Below the pieces are notes generated by a model. It was not told the DNA's origin. It worked only from the letters and a program-made list of their open reading frames with translations, and did no database searches. Both the position numbers and the translations under genes were made by a program. From Lepas anatifera (taxonomy: Eukaryota; Arthropoda; Thecostraca; Lepadidae): DNA of 64,000 nucleotides. Positions 34,301 to 44,793 of the stretch are shown in pieces; position 1 is the first letter of the stretch, and each line of letters begins with the position of its first letter. The DNA is taken from contig JAOTON010000951.1 in the NCBI GenBank assembly GCA_034440635.1, positions 310,001 to 374,000 of the forward strand. The letters are read 5' to 3'.

Positions 34301-36690
34301 ACAAAAAGACGCCTCTTGGTATCAAAGGCGCTCCTAGATAACATATGCGCCCTTTAGATAGGAATAGGCGCTCCAGGAAAGCAAAATGCACCCCTTGGTT
34401 AAGAAAGGTGCCCTTGGATAGCAAAGGCGTCCCTGGACAGCAAAGGCAAATCTGGGAAACATAGGTGCCCTGGACAGAATAGGAGCCCCTTAGATAGAAA
34501 TAGGCACTTCAGGAAAATAAATGCAACCCTTGGATAGAAAAAGTGCCCTTTGATAGTCCAGGCGCTCACTGGATAAAGCGCCGATGGATATCATATGCAC
34601 TTTTAGATAGCAAAAGCGTCACTGGACAACAAAGACAACCCTGGATAACATAAGAGCTTTGGACAGCAAAGGCGCCCCTGGATAGCAAAGGCGCCCCTAG
34701 GAAGGCACCCCTTCGAAAGCAAAGGCGCCTTTGGATAGCCTATGCGCTCCCTAGATAAACTAGGTGCCTGAGAAGGAAAATGAGCGCCCCATTGGAAAGA
34801 ACAGGCTCCCCCTGTATAACATAGATGTCCCTTATCCATGTTCAGCTACCCTGGATTGGAGCAGCGCCCCTCAAGAGCAAAGGCGCCGCTGGACAAAAAG
34901 GCGTCTCCGTATATCAAGGGCACTCCTAGATAATATATGCACTCCTTACATAGAAATAGGCACTTCAGGGAAGCGAAAGGCGGCCTTTGGTTAGGACGGC
35001 GCCCTTGGACAGCCTAGGCGCCCTCTGCATAAAGCGCCCTACAGATATCATATGCGCCCTTGGATAGCTAAGGCGCCCCTGGACAGCAAAGTTAACCCTT
35101 CTTGAAATAGATGATCTGGACAGCATAGGCGGCCATGGATAAACTAGGCGCCTGAGAAAGAAAACAAGCGCCTCACTTGAGAGTACAGGCGCCCCCAGGA
35201 TATCATAGGTGTCCCTCTCCATCTTCAGCTGCCCTTCTGTCTATGGTTTGGCACACCTGTCCGACAGTTGCGCGCTCTGTTATAGGGCTCGAGCGCTCAA
35301 TTTATGCATGAACTGCCTTTATTAACCACATTTCATTAACCCATAACTGAAGGCTTAGTGCTCCATCGCTGCAACCGGGTGCCTTTTTCAGTATGTGCGC
35401 CCCGTTTCCGAGAACGCTGCCCTCACCAACCAGCAGTCCTCCCCGCTCAGCAGATGAGCGCCTCTTTCTGATAACTAGGCACTTTATTTCAGTGTTCAAG
35501 CGCCTTATTTCAGAATTTTTATTCTCCATCTATTTTGGGCTCCTCCTGGATTGCAGAGGCGCCCCCTCAAGTGCAAAGGCACACCTGGATAGAAAAGTGC
35601 GCCCCATGTTTGCAAAGGCGCTCCAAGATAGCATATGTTCCCCTTAGATGGAAATAGGCACTTCAGGAAAGTAAAATGCTCCCTTTGGGTAGCAAAGGTG
35701 CCCATTAACAGCGAAGGCAGCCCTAGATAACAAAGGTTCTCTGGACAGCATAGGTGCCCTTGGATAAACTGGTGCCCGGAAGAGAAAAATAGCGCCTCAC
35801 CGGAGACAAAAAGCACCCCAGGATAACGTAGGGGCATGTATTTCAATCATGTCTGTGATGGAAAAATACACCTAGACAGCATATGCGCCCCTGGATAGAA
35901 ACACACCCCTGGGCAGTAACGGCGCCCCTGGAAAGCAATAGTGCGCCCCTGTAGAGAAAAAAACCGCCTCCTGAATAATCCTAGGCACCGCCCCCGAAAT
36001 ATCAGATGCCCGTGGATAGAACAGACTGCCTTGAATAAAACAGCGGCCCTGGATAGTAAAGGCGACCTTTGATAGCATAAGCGTTCCTTAGCAACAATAT
36101 GGGCGCTACATGAGCTCAAGGTTCACGTGCACCTAAGCCCAATAATAGAGCAATCAATCGATGCCGAAGCACTCCTTAAAGCACGGGCGCCAAATTTCCT
36201 AAGAAGTAAAGGCGCCTCTGGGTAGCAAAGGCGACCCTCGACAGTGGTGTAGGTATTCCTGAATAACAGCAGCGTACCTTGATAAGAATAGCCCCAAGAT
36301 GGCACAGGTACCCTGTTGATAGGAAAAGCGCTCCTGAATATCAGAGGCACCCTCTGAATGAGGTGCCCATGGAGAGCATAAGGGCGCCCTATGCATAGCA
36401 AAGTGCCGCCCCCTGGATAGCCTAAGCGCCCCTTGCATAGGGTAGGCGCCACTGGGTAGTATAGGTTACCTTGAATAAAAATACGCCCCTCAATACCAAG
36501 GTGAACCTGGATAAGAAAAAGCTCCCCCTTGGGCACCGGGTATCAAAGGCACCCCCGGAACAGCAAAGATGCCCCTGGATAGCTAGGTTGCGTCCATTGG
36601 GGAGCGAAGGCGCCCCTGGGTGGCACAGGTGCCTCATCGAAGCAAAGGCCCCCCAGAGAGCATAGGTGTCCCTGATGAGCACAGGTACTC
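31360..36690. repeat. Minisatellite with higher-order repeat structure
   Basis: The basic unit is 18-20 bp, close to GGCGCCCCTGGATAGCAAA. About 19 variants are arranged in a higher-order unit of 355-376 bp, seen from the marker CCCTTCGATAGAAA at about 31913, 32268, 32632, 33008, 33371, 33746 and 34112. The middle shows a longer period (see 32581-34068). From 34.1 kb on, the copies are more diverged. ORFs across the array only reflect the repeat. Confidence 0.92.
32581..34068. repeat. Two nearly identical 740-750 bp dimers
   Basis: TGTGGACAGCAAAGG starts at 32581, 33320 and (as CGTGG) 34069. The blocks 32581-33319 and 33320-34068 show only a few visible differences, so the second-order duplication is much younger than the first-order variants. 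Confidence 0.8.
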
Positions 36691-36984
36691 CTGGACAGCC
36701 CCTAAATGACGTTGCATAATGTTACGATTCCTATTATGACGTATGCTATTATATCAAAGTAAAGGTTATTCAGTGTTTAGATCAAGGTTACAGGTCAATT
36801 TTAAAGGTCACTGGCCTTGATGATCAAGGCTTGATCAAAGGTCATTGGTAAGCTTGGGCACAGCGCTAGTTATAGCGTAAATTAGGCATAATATGTTGGG
36901 TTGTGCCGTAATAGGTCAATGACCTTGAAGGACCTTGACCCCAAAAATTGCAGACATTGTTTAGAGCCTTCCCTTTTGGCCTCA

Positions 36985-37790
36985 GCCCTGTTCTAGAGTA
37001 TTCGCTCCCCGTTCCGGCCCGTTGCTTGAACACCCCCTCGAGGTCTCCCAGTGGCACGAATAAACGTCGGCGCGAAGCGACACAGTACTTGTCACACCTT
37101 ATCATTGATCAATTCCGCAACTTTCCCTCAAAATTTAAGGTTGCGTCATCTCAGGTCAGGTCACCAGTGCAGGTCAAGTGACCTCACCCCAAAAAATGTT
37201 TAAGTTGGCGTAAGTAAGAAAAGGGTGAATCTATCGAATTCAAACTTGTACCATATAATGGGCCCAAAAAGTACTAATACATTTATTGCGGGATTTTTCC
37301 CATCGATGACCTAGGGACAGGTACGAATCATGACCTCTCCATTCAAAATGCATGGGGTAAAACGGAAATTTGCCGAAAAATTGCTCTATGTCTGCAGACT
37401 CCGCTTGGAATACCTTCGGATTCCCCAAATCATGGTATCCTAGGCCTCTTTATCGGTTCATGTTGCAAGTTTAGACATGTTACCTCTGAGAGTTCATCTG
37501 GGGCTTCCTAAGCAGGTTTTAAGACTTGGGTTAATTGCTTTGCAGGAAATATTGACAAAACCCGTATTTTGATACCATTTTTTATTGCTATTGTGAGTTG
37601 ATTCATATGCATACTGACTATGCTAGGCTAGATGGTGACCTTGACCTAGCCTTAGGTCAGATCATTTTTATGTTTTGACCTAGTATAGTCATATTATGCA
37701 TTATTTGATCATTCGCCGTAACGAGAGGAAGCGAAGTGTGCCTAAAAATGATTCTAGCTCAACTCTGGCAGATGCTAGAGTATATACACA
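36985..37790 (+). mobile_element. TTAA-family fragment inside the 8.28-kb element
   Basis: It matches 49061-49850 and the reverse of 59371-60529 from CGCTCCCCGTTCCGGCC onward, including ACTTGTCACACCTTATC and ATAATGGGCCC. The right side is truncated where the next minisatellite starts. About 300 bp before it (36690-36985) is TGACCT-rich and may be an older piece. Confidence 0.65.
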
Positions 37791-37799
37791 GAGGCATGT

Positions 37800-38600
37800 T
37801 GTAAGCTTTGTCTCGGGGAGGGGGCCCTAGCGCTGATCGCGGGAAAAATCCCCAATGGCCCCCAGGGGCCCTCAGGGAGTCAGGAAATCTGGCGTGGGTG
37901 GAATCCGGTAGGAGGGATTTTGGGTCTCCAGAATCAGCTGAGGGGCCCGTGCCAGTTAAGGGGGCCCCAGATAAGGGCCCCCGACGAGCCCATTTGACCT
38001 CAGCGCCAACACAGGATTCTCAAGACCAGCGTGGGGTGCCTACCTATTTAAACGGTTTCTAAATAAGCTCAGGGACCCAAAACTAACCCAGGGGTCCAAT
38101 TTTCAACTCATGGGGCCCAGACACTCTGAGGGGAACCTGCAGAAGCTCAGAAGGCCCATAAAACTAATAGGGCCAGACTAGCTGGGTGCCTCGACGAACT
38201 AGTGCCCAGATACGCACAACGGGCCCCAAACAAGCTGAAGGGATCTATATCAGTTAAACGAAAACAATACCAACTCAGGGACCCTGACCAGCTTAAGGGA
38301 CACTTATCCAGCTTGGGGCTCAGGCTCAGAGCTCCAGCTTTTTAGCTCAGAGGGCCCAGGACCGGTTGAGGGGGCCCTATATCAATAAAAGGGCCCCAAA
38401 AAGCTTAATAGACTTCAGCGGCGACATATAGGTTTCAAGTTCAGTGTGAGAGTCTGGTTAACTAAAGCGGTCCCAGATCAGCTGAGGGGACTCGATATAA
38501 ACTCATCGAAGTCACCGAAAACTCAGGGGCCCAGGCCCGCAGAGGTTCTGCGGCCTATGAGGCTCAGGTTAGCGTCAATCGGGTATTTCAGTATTGAGCC
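37800..38600. repeat. Minisatellite, about 20-bp G/C-rich unit
   Basis: Degenerate units such as AGATCAGCTGAGGGG and CTCAGGGGCCC, related to the array at 540-1735. Confidence 0.7.
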
Positions 38601-38887
38601 GTTAGCCAGGACAACTGTGATAAGTGGAGGTGGTGGATACGACACGTCAGTTTTTACCATGACCGAATATAACTATATTATTTGCTCATCGCGCTCCAGT
38701 TAGTGTCAGTGGGTGCTTACAGCATTTTCTACCACGGTACCAGTCCTTAGCTGGCCCGAAATATGCTTGATGGTAAACGTGAACATGTCCTCACTAAGAG
38801 GAAGCTTTCATAAAAATAAGCATTTACAAATCCTTTTTTAAACGCGTTCTTCATTGACACTGGCCGCCTTTTTGGTGGTAAATTGGC

Positions 38888-39426
38888 CAGTGGCGGATCC
38901 AAGGGGGGAGGGAAAAAAAGGCATTCCCCAAACGAAAAAGCTCGGGGCAAATCTGCGTTTTCGCCCCCCAAAGCGATCAGCCTCCTTTTTCCCCTACTCC
39001 TTAGTTTATAAGCAAGATTTTGGTGTTCCAACTCTCAACTTCAAACAGAACATAAGTTGATAAGATGTTCCCTGACCTGTCCCCTCGAATCCGGAAATGT
39101 AAAAAAACACTGAAGATTATATATTCGGGCACAGCCCTTCATCAGAATCATGGAGTAAATATAAATAATTCTCAGTTATAGTATAGCCAGACCTCCATAG
39201 TATAGCAAGGCATAGTATAGCCAGCCTTGGATAGGAAGAAGTATCTCGAGCCCATACTTTTCACCCCGTGAAGTTTTTTTTGGCTTTTTGCCTCAAATAC
39301 CCAAAATTCTACGGGCAAGTGATATTGGTAGCGCAGCTTTTTACTGCGTGACGTTTTTTTTTTTTTTTTTTTTGCTTTTCGACTTTAGTTTGCCCCTCCT
39401 AAACCGACCGGCTAGATCCGCCACTG
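38888..39426. mobile_element. 539-bp hAT-like element with 8-bp TSD
   Basis: The left end CAGTGGCGGATCCAAGGGGG and right end CTAGATCCGCCACTG are flanked by identical AAATTGGC (38880-38887 and 39427-39434). It contains a 20-plus T tract at 39354-39373 and no coding frame. It inserted into the right side of the 8.28-kb element, which shares the same tip class. Confidence 0.88.
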
Positions 39427-39876
39427 AAATTGGCGCCCCTCAGGTTCGGCGCCCCCCAGGTTCGGCGCCCCCAGGTTCGGCGCCCTCCGAGCCTGGGCCC
39501 CCCTTAACGAAATCCTAGATCCGTCACTGTGGTGGACACAATCTCTCTGTGATATTTCTGATGTACCTCTGTGGCAGTGCTTCCATATTTCATCCATACT
39601 AGAGAAAACAAAACGATTCAACTTTCTTGTGACAAAAAATACAAGATATTATCAGAAACTTGGATGCATATAATCAGTCAGTTAAAAACATACACACACA
39701 CCTTGATCACCCAGTGTGCATCCATCTGTGCAAAAGACACAGCTTATTCTATGTTTGGCAGACTTGGATTGGACCATTGTCCTTGCAGTGGAGTCTTCTG
39801 GCAAATTGGAAATGGTTATCACATATTTGTGCTGTGCAGGAATGCACATTTATATCCCTTATGGGGTACCAATGCA

Positions 39877-40678
39877 CAGAGATGGATCTAGGATTTTAGT
39901 AAGGGGCAGGCAGCCCTCTGAGATTGCATGCTGTCAACCAAAATGGCACACTTCACCCAAAAGGGTGGCTATCATCATCAATCAGTGGGAGAAACTGTGG
40001 TTGGTGTGACTTAAAAATGGTAACAGTGCCATAAATGGGAATGTTTGACCCATAGATGGGAACACCCATTCTCAATTATGGGAATGCATGAGACCATTTT
40101 CCAGAACAATATTTTAGGCCATGAAACAAACTTTTGTTCTTTCTACCTGGCTTATTTCTGTTCTTAAAATTTTAGAGGACATTTATCTTTGAAGCAGAAA
40201 CAGGAAATCAAACTTTATACCCTGCTTCAAATATTGAAGCTCAACATGTTTATTATGATCATTCACATGTCTTGGTGCATCTGTGTAAATAAAACCCTAG
40301 TCATATACAAAATAAATTAATAGATACCTAGTGAAACAATAAAAAAGTTTTTTAATATTTGATTTATATTGCCACTTGAGATAATAATATATACAGACCA
40401 AGACACATGGCCATACAGAAGATGACGTGAGCCAACCTAGCACAACAAAACCTGTTTTCAGTACCTTTAATGCCATTTTTCACAACTTCTAAACTTCAAA
40501 GCTCCATCTGTAGCCCCATCATTTGTATTCTAGTGGTGGGGGCAGTAGCAAGGTATTTTCTGCCTCACAGACCTGGTTTAATCAATTTTGGGGTACCCTT
40601 TTCCTCAGGCCGCCCTTAATCCTTTCAAACTTAAGGGGTCCTGGACTCGAGTTCAGGGATCCCTTGCACCCGTCACTG
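39877..40678. mobile_element. Degenerate G-rich-tip TIR element
   Basis: The left end CAGAGATGGATCTAGGATTT resembles the right tip of the 8.28-kb element read inward. The right end is GCACCCGTCACTG. The flanking octamers CCAATGCA and CTGTGGCA match at only four of eight positions, so the copy is old or the boundaries are slightly off. Confidence 0.45.
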
Positions 40679-40734
40679 CTGTGGCACCCCAAATGAAAGC
40701 TCAAGTTATTTTCTGTGCCTACTAAGAGCATCCT

Positions 40735-41060
40735 TAAAATTTTCCTATTTCTCATTTCAGGGACTTTAAAATTTATAAATAACAGGCCTACTTGGTCACC
40801 CAGTTATATGTCCAGCTATAAGGCCCAGTCTGCAAAGTATGGCAGCATGCCAGACGAGTCGCACCAGCCATCTAAAATTCTCGCACCACCAGCCTCCAAA
40901 AATTTGCACTAATCTGGCACATACCAGGGAAAAAATGCACCCATTCCTACCCCAGTGTACAAAGTATGGCATTTTCGACGAGATCTCGTCGGCGCGAGTG
41001 CCCTTGGAGACAGGACCGAGTGGTGCGAATTTTATCAACCTGGTGCGAATTTGCAAGGTA
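40735..41060 (+). other. Possible exon-like segment (acceptor to donor)
   Basis: A strong acceptor (TTTTCCTATTTCTCATTTCAG ending at 40760, shown here only as position) is followed about 300 bp later by the consensus donor CAAG|GTAAGT at about 41058. No single frame is open across the whole interval, so the segment could be non-coding or a pseudo-exon. It overlaps the A and B arms of the permuted inverted repeat. Confidence 0.25.
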
Positions 41061-41538
41061 AGTGACACTTAAAATTAACAAATAATGGCTGAATGACTAT
41101 TAAGACACAGGAGGGGCCTTATAAAAAGCCCTTAATTAACTGACTAATGATTGAGATAGCATTGCATTGCAGGGGTAGGAATGGGTGCATTTTTTTCCCT
41201 GGTATGTGGCATATTGGTGCGAATTTTTGGAGGATGGTGGTGCGAGAATTTTAGATGGCTGGTGCGACTCGTCTGGCCTGCTGCCATACTTTGCAGACTG
41301 GTTCCTACCCCTACAATGCAATGCTACCTCAATCATTAGTCAGTTAGTTAAGGAATTTTTTATAAGGCCCCCTCCTGTGTCTTAATAGCCATTCAGCCAT
41401 TATTTGTTTAGTTTAAGTGTCACTAACCTCGCAAGTTCGCACCAGGTTGATAAAATTTGCACCAGTCGGTCCTGTCTCCAAGGGCACTCACACCGACGAG
41501 ATCTCGTCAAAAATGTCGTACTTTGCACACTGGTATAA
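40825..41538. repeat. Permuted inverted repeat, order A-B-A'-B'
   Basis: A (40825-40953) is the reverse complement of A' (41172-41301), and B (about 40950-41175) is the reverse complement of B' (about 41301-41538), with few mismatches. The order is A, B, A', B' instead of the simple palindrome A, B, B', A'. A and B also begin alike (CCAGT.T.CAAAGTATGGCA). B and B' each contain the perfect palindrome GACGAGATCTCGTC (40977-40990 and 41495-41508). Confidence 0.85.
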
Positions 41539-42284
41539 GGCAAGAACATGGTGGTATCAAAAACAGTATACTTGTTATGGATAGTCTCATAATTAGGCAC
41601 CCCAAAAATCATTTAGGAAATCCACCCCTTGGGAATGTGTGACTATACAACAATGTTTACGATGACATTTTAGTGTGATTGTGGTTGGAAAGGGTTTAAA
41701 CATGCACCACTTGTATTCAAGTTTTTTTCCTTCTGAGACTTTTTCGCGATAAAGCAAAACAAGGAAACATCATTGCAAGTAGACTCCAAAACCCACCTAG
41801 ATTGCACGGACTGTCTATGATAAACGCACATCTTGATTTAGCCCCTTGGATTTAACAAATTGAACACCAGTCGTCAAAAACGGCGCTCACTGCTCCCAAC
41901 AAGAATACAAAAATATTAGCGGCAGCCCGCGCCGCGCTCGTTCTGAAGGCCGCAGACACCGAAAATGTACCAGGGTGACCACCGGCGACCAAGCGACCAC
42001 TGCAAGTCGGCGGTTTCGGCCGACCTGGTCTCCCATTGGTCGCCTATAGAAAAAAATGAAAATCATCGACTTGGTACCGACTCGTGACAGATTCTAGTAC
42101 ATTCTAGTTTGAACTTAGAAATAGTACATAAATACGGTACAGGGAGATGGCATCATCTAAAGTACCAGGTCATTTCAGTCGTTTTTCATAAAATTGGAAC
42201 CAAAAATTGTAGTAAGAAGAAACATAACTAGCATAGACTAGCAGCAACTAAGGGCGGTGATGATACCAGATGTAATCGGCCAAA

Positions 42285-42475
42285 GATGCCCCGTTGTAGC
42301 CAAGCTGTCTTTCAGAAACGCCAAACAAGCCGGGAAACGAGGGCTAACTTGGCTCTTTGTCGAAGTAGATTCTGCCCATTCTTGGCCAAAGGAACTGGCA
42401 GACTTCATCCAATAGATTTTGATGGGCTCTGTATGTATTACGATGACGGGTGGAGACAGTGGAGAGGGTAAGCAT
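42285..42475 (+). other. Short coding-like segment near the right end of the 14.6-kb element
   Basis: An ORF MPRCSQAVFQKRQTSRETRA... of 61 codons ends at a donor-like GAGAGG|GTAAGC. A second frame is also open for about 50 codons. No known domain was recognised. It could be a first exon of the element's lost protein. Confidence 0.2.
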
Positions 42476-42618
42476 ATTTAGAAGCAGGAGCGGATGGTGG
42501 AAGCTAAAATCATAGGAAAACAGATGGAATCAGAGTTTGAGACGGTTGCTGGGTCGCCAACCAAAAGATGATAGGGTCGCCGACGGCGTAGGTAGATCGG
42601 CAAGTTTTTAGACCCCTG

Positions 42619-43077
42619 CTTAAAACATGAACATATAAGGGGGCTTACGATACCATGATTTGGGGTTTACGAAGGTATCTAAAGCAGTATCTTCAGAAAT
42701 AGAGCTCTTTTTCGGACAATTTCCGTTTTCCCATGCATTTCCAATGGAGAGGTCATGATCCGTACCTGACCTTAGGTCATCGATATGAAAAATCCCGGAA
42801 TACGTCTTGTAGTACTCGGTGGGCCCGTTATGAAGTATATGCTTCAATTCGATGGATTCACGCTTTACTTACTTATGTCACCTTAAACATTTTTTAGGTG
42901 AGGTCACTTGACTTGCACTGGTGATCTGACCTGAGATGACTCGACCTTAAAATTTTAAGGAAAGTTGCCGAGTTCGATCAAGAATAAGGTGTGGCAAGTA
43001 CGGCGGTGTTTTGCGCCACCTTTTTATGCTGCCGGAAAAACTCCACGGGGTGTTCAAACACCTTACCGGAGCGATAG
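42619..43077 (-). mobile_element. TTAA-family element, right piece of the split copy
   Basis: It continues the consensus interrupted at 28024, including CATGACC..GTACCTGACCTTAGGTCATCGATATG and AAAATCCCGGAA blocks (short motifs only). It ends at TTAA 43078-43081 after TTACCGGAGCGATAG. Together with 27614-28024 it makes a copy of roughly 870 bp. Confidence 0.8.
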
Positions 43078-43081
43078 TTAA

Positions 43082-43720
43082 ATGCGCCTCTAGTGCAATC
43101 TGGTGCGGTGCATTTTGAAAGCAGTAGGGCTCAGGTGGAAAGAAACGGGCGAATTAATAAACGTCAAATGTTTTTTTGTGCATAAAGAATGCAAACCAAT
43201 GTATTTCCTGAAAACATTATCATTTACACAATATTTATAACAGTATATGCGCATGCATACGTGCAATAACCAAAGAGAAAAATGTGTCTAGCGTGGCTGT
43301 TCCCGGCTTTCCAATCGCTTTGGAAACTAAAAAAGGAGAGTAGATATGCCCAACAGAGCTACTAAGAAAAGAGCCGAAAAACTGCAAGTATTGTTAAAAC
43401 ACCAAGCGGGTGTATTTTCGTACAGGGTAAATAATGACCCTCTTTCCTTCTAATGAGCCTCTTCCTCTTCTTCTTTTCATTTATAGCATTGCACTTTTGT
43501 AGAATTTCAAAAATATAGCTTTCAATTTTGTCTCCGATGATTTGGTACATCTTTAATTCATTGATATTCATCACAATTTGTTGATAAGCGTGGGCACCAA
43601 AACTGTTGTAAAAAGCTTCGGGTGATTTTTTTCTGGTTTTATTCACTGGTGTCATTTCCATGTCGAGATTGCAGTCTCCGGTGCAGTGGTGTTTTTGCAG
43701 CTATTTCAGTCAGCCTCTGG
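43082..43720. other. No supported feature
   Basis: AT-rich; a Lys-rich minus-strand ORF at 43362-43661 has no recognisable domain. Confidence 0.35.
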
Positions 43721-43734
43721 TGGCATATAGCGTC

Positions 43735-44072
43735 GCTCCATCCATAGCCGGATCCGGGTTTTCCAATCAGAGGGTATGCTCGAGGTGGCGCCGTCTAGAC
43801 CAGGGGCGCCACTTTTCGGTCGGTAAAACCAATCAGTTGGGCGCCAAATCCTATCTATCGTGGGGTCGCCAATTCGGGTGATTTGGGGCGTGGGCTTTGG
43901 GACGTGAGCTTTGGGGCGTGGGGGTGGGTTCGATATTTCAGGGGGCGCCATCGACCTTTTAGGGGGGGGGGCACTGTGACCATTTCGAATGGAGCCGAGG
44001 GTTGATCGAGGGGGCATCAAGTACTCCCTCCCCTCCCCCTTGATCCGCTTATGGCTCCGTCCTGTGAAAGCT
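43735..44072. mobile_element. Possible TIR element with CCATARSCGGATC ends
   Basis: CTCCATCCATAGCCGGATCC on the left and GGATCAAGGGGG-type sequence preceded by GGAGCCATAAGC, read inward from the right, are similar but diverged. The interior is G-rich with GGCGCC motifs. No TSD could be recognised. Confidence 0.3.
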
Positions 44073-44640
44073 GCTTTCGCGTTGGCATGTGCCACCACTT
44101 CATTTGTTCCTTCCATAACAACGACAATAATACAAAATAATGTAAAATGAAGTTGACATTGGCGAACGATCATAGTCCTTACTCATGCCTGAAAAAGGCA
44201 AAGGGTGCTTTCCTCCCACTCAATCGCATTCCGTATTCACCATCTGACAGTGAAGTGACTTGTTTGGTATTTAATCTGGGGATGGGGGCGGGGGGGGGGG
44301 TTACGGATAGCAGGGCGAGAGGTCAAGTTTAGGCGATGTTTTGTAAACGTTAACATCCCTGAGTTCGGGTCACCATCGTCCTTACATCTCCAAACACGTC
44401 CGGTAGCTCCGGTAATTATCCGATCTTGACATCAGTGCACACCTTGTGTGTTTTTTTAATAATATTGTAATGTGCCCTATTGTATTCGTTTAGTTTTTGT
44501 ACATGACGCTTCGAAAAAGAAGCACATGGGATAAAACACCGAGCATAAATAATGATGTAAGAAAATAAAACCTAAAAACGAGCCTGGCACATGGACGTGC
44601 GTCATGGCCGCTTTCTTTTCCCCGCCATTCTTGTTCGAGA
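44073..44640. other. No supported feature
   Basis: Unique AT-rich sequence with a G-tract at 44290-44300. Nothing further can be supported. Confidence 0.35.
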
Positions 44641-44654
44641 CAGCCGGCTGAATA

Positions 44655-44793
44655 TCATATCAGTCTGTCATTTCCGGTGGAGGGGAGGGTGCGGCTGTTG
44701 GTGCTCCGCCGATGGTCCGTCCGGTCCTGCTCTACTGCGTGGATCACTTCGGCTGCCTCGCTTAGAGCCGCCTCTGTACAGCTAACCTCCGCT
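44655..44793 (-). CDS. Candidate terminal coding exon
   Basis: After an acceptor TCTAGTTTACAG the minus strand is open for 45 codons (one leading nucleotide, then AEVSCTEAALSEAAEVIHAV...) to a TGA at 44655-44657. The composition is coding-like (Ala/Glu-rich helix, then a polar tail) and GC-rich in an AT-rich setting; the two other frames close within 10 codons. The leading single nucleotide means a phase-2 upstream intron, which fits the phase-2 donor of the candidate exon at 48782-48856. Product unknown. It could also be a chance-open GC island. Confidence 0.35.

Larger units (their letters stand above)
31246..39529. mobile_element. 8.28-kb TIR element filled with minisatellite, 8-bp TSD
   Basis: The left end CAGTGACGGATCCAAGGGGG and right end CCTAGATCCGTCACTG form TIRs flanked by identical TGGTGGAC duplications (31238-31245 and 39530-39537). 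The length is 8284 bp. The content is 5.3 kb of 18-20 bp minisatellite with higher-order structure, a TTAA-family fragment, a second minisatellite and a nested 539-bp TIR element. No protein-coding frame is credible. The 8-bp TSD and CAGTG tip point to a hAT-like non-autonomous element mobilised in trans; P-type elements also make 8-bp TSDs. Confidence 0.88.
28025..42618. mobile_element. 14.6-kb hAT-like TIR element with 8-bp TSD
   Basis: The left end CAGGGGTCTAAAAA at 28025 and the exact inverted end TTTTTAGACCCCTG at 42618 are flanked by identical 8-bp duplications CTTAAAAC (28017-28024 and 42619-42626). The host TTAA element reads continuously once this segment is set aside, which independently confirms both ends. 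CAGGG tips and 8-bp TSDs are typical of the hAT superfamily. GGTCGCC/GGCGACC motifs cluster inside both ends (28046-28090 and 41970-42590), like subterminal transposase-binding repeats. It contains nested elements at 29507-29653, 31246-39529 and probably 39877-40678 and 29830-30390. No complete transposase gene is visible in its own sequence; candidate coding scraps lie at 28.5-29.1, 39.6-39.9 and 42.3-42.5 kb. Confidence 0.85.

Noticed and set aside
31977..36682. Many 60-137 codon ORFs on the minus strand
   Set aside because: They are translations of the 18-20 bp minisatellite; the unit length shifts frame and the peptides have no independent support.
31360..36690. CRISPR-like regular repeat spacing
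   Set aside because: There are no unique spacers between constant repeats; the array is a graded minisatellite in an animal genome.
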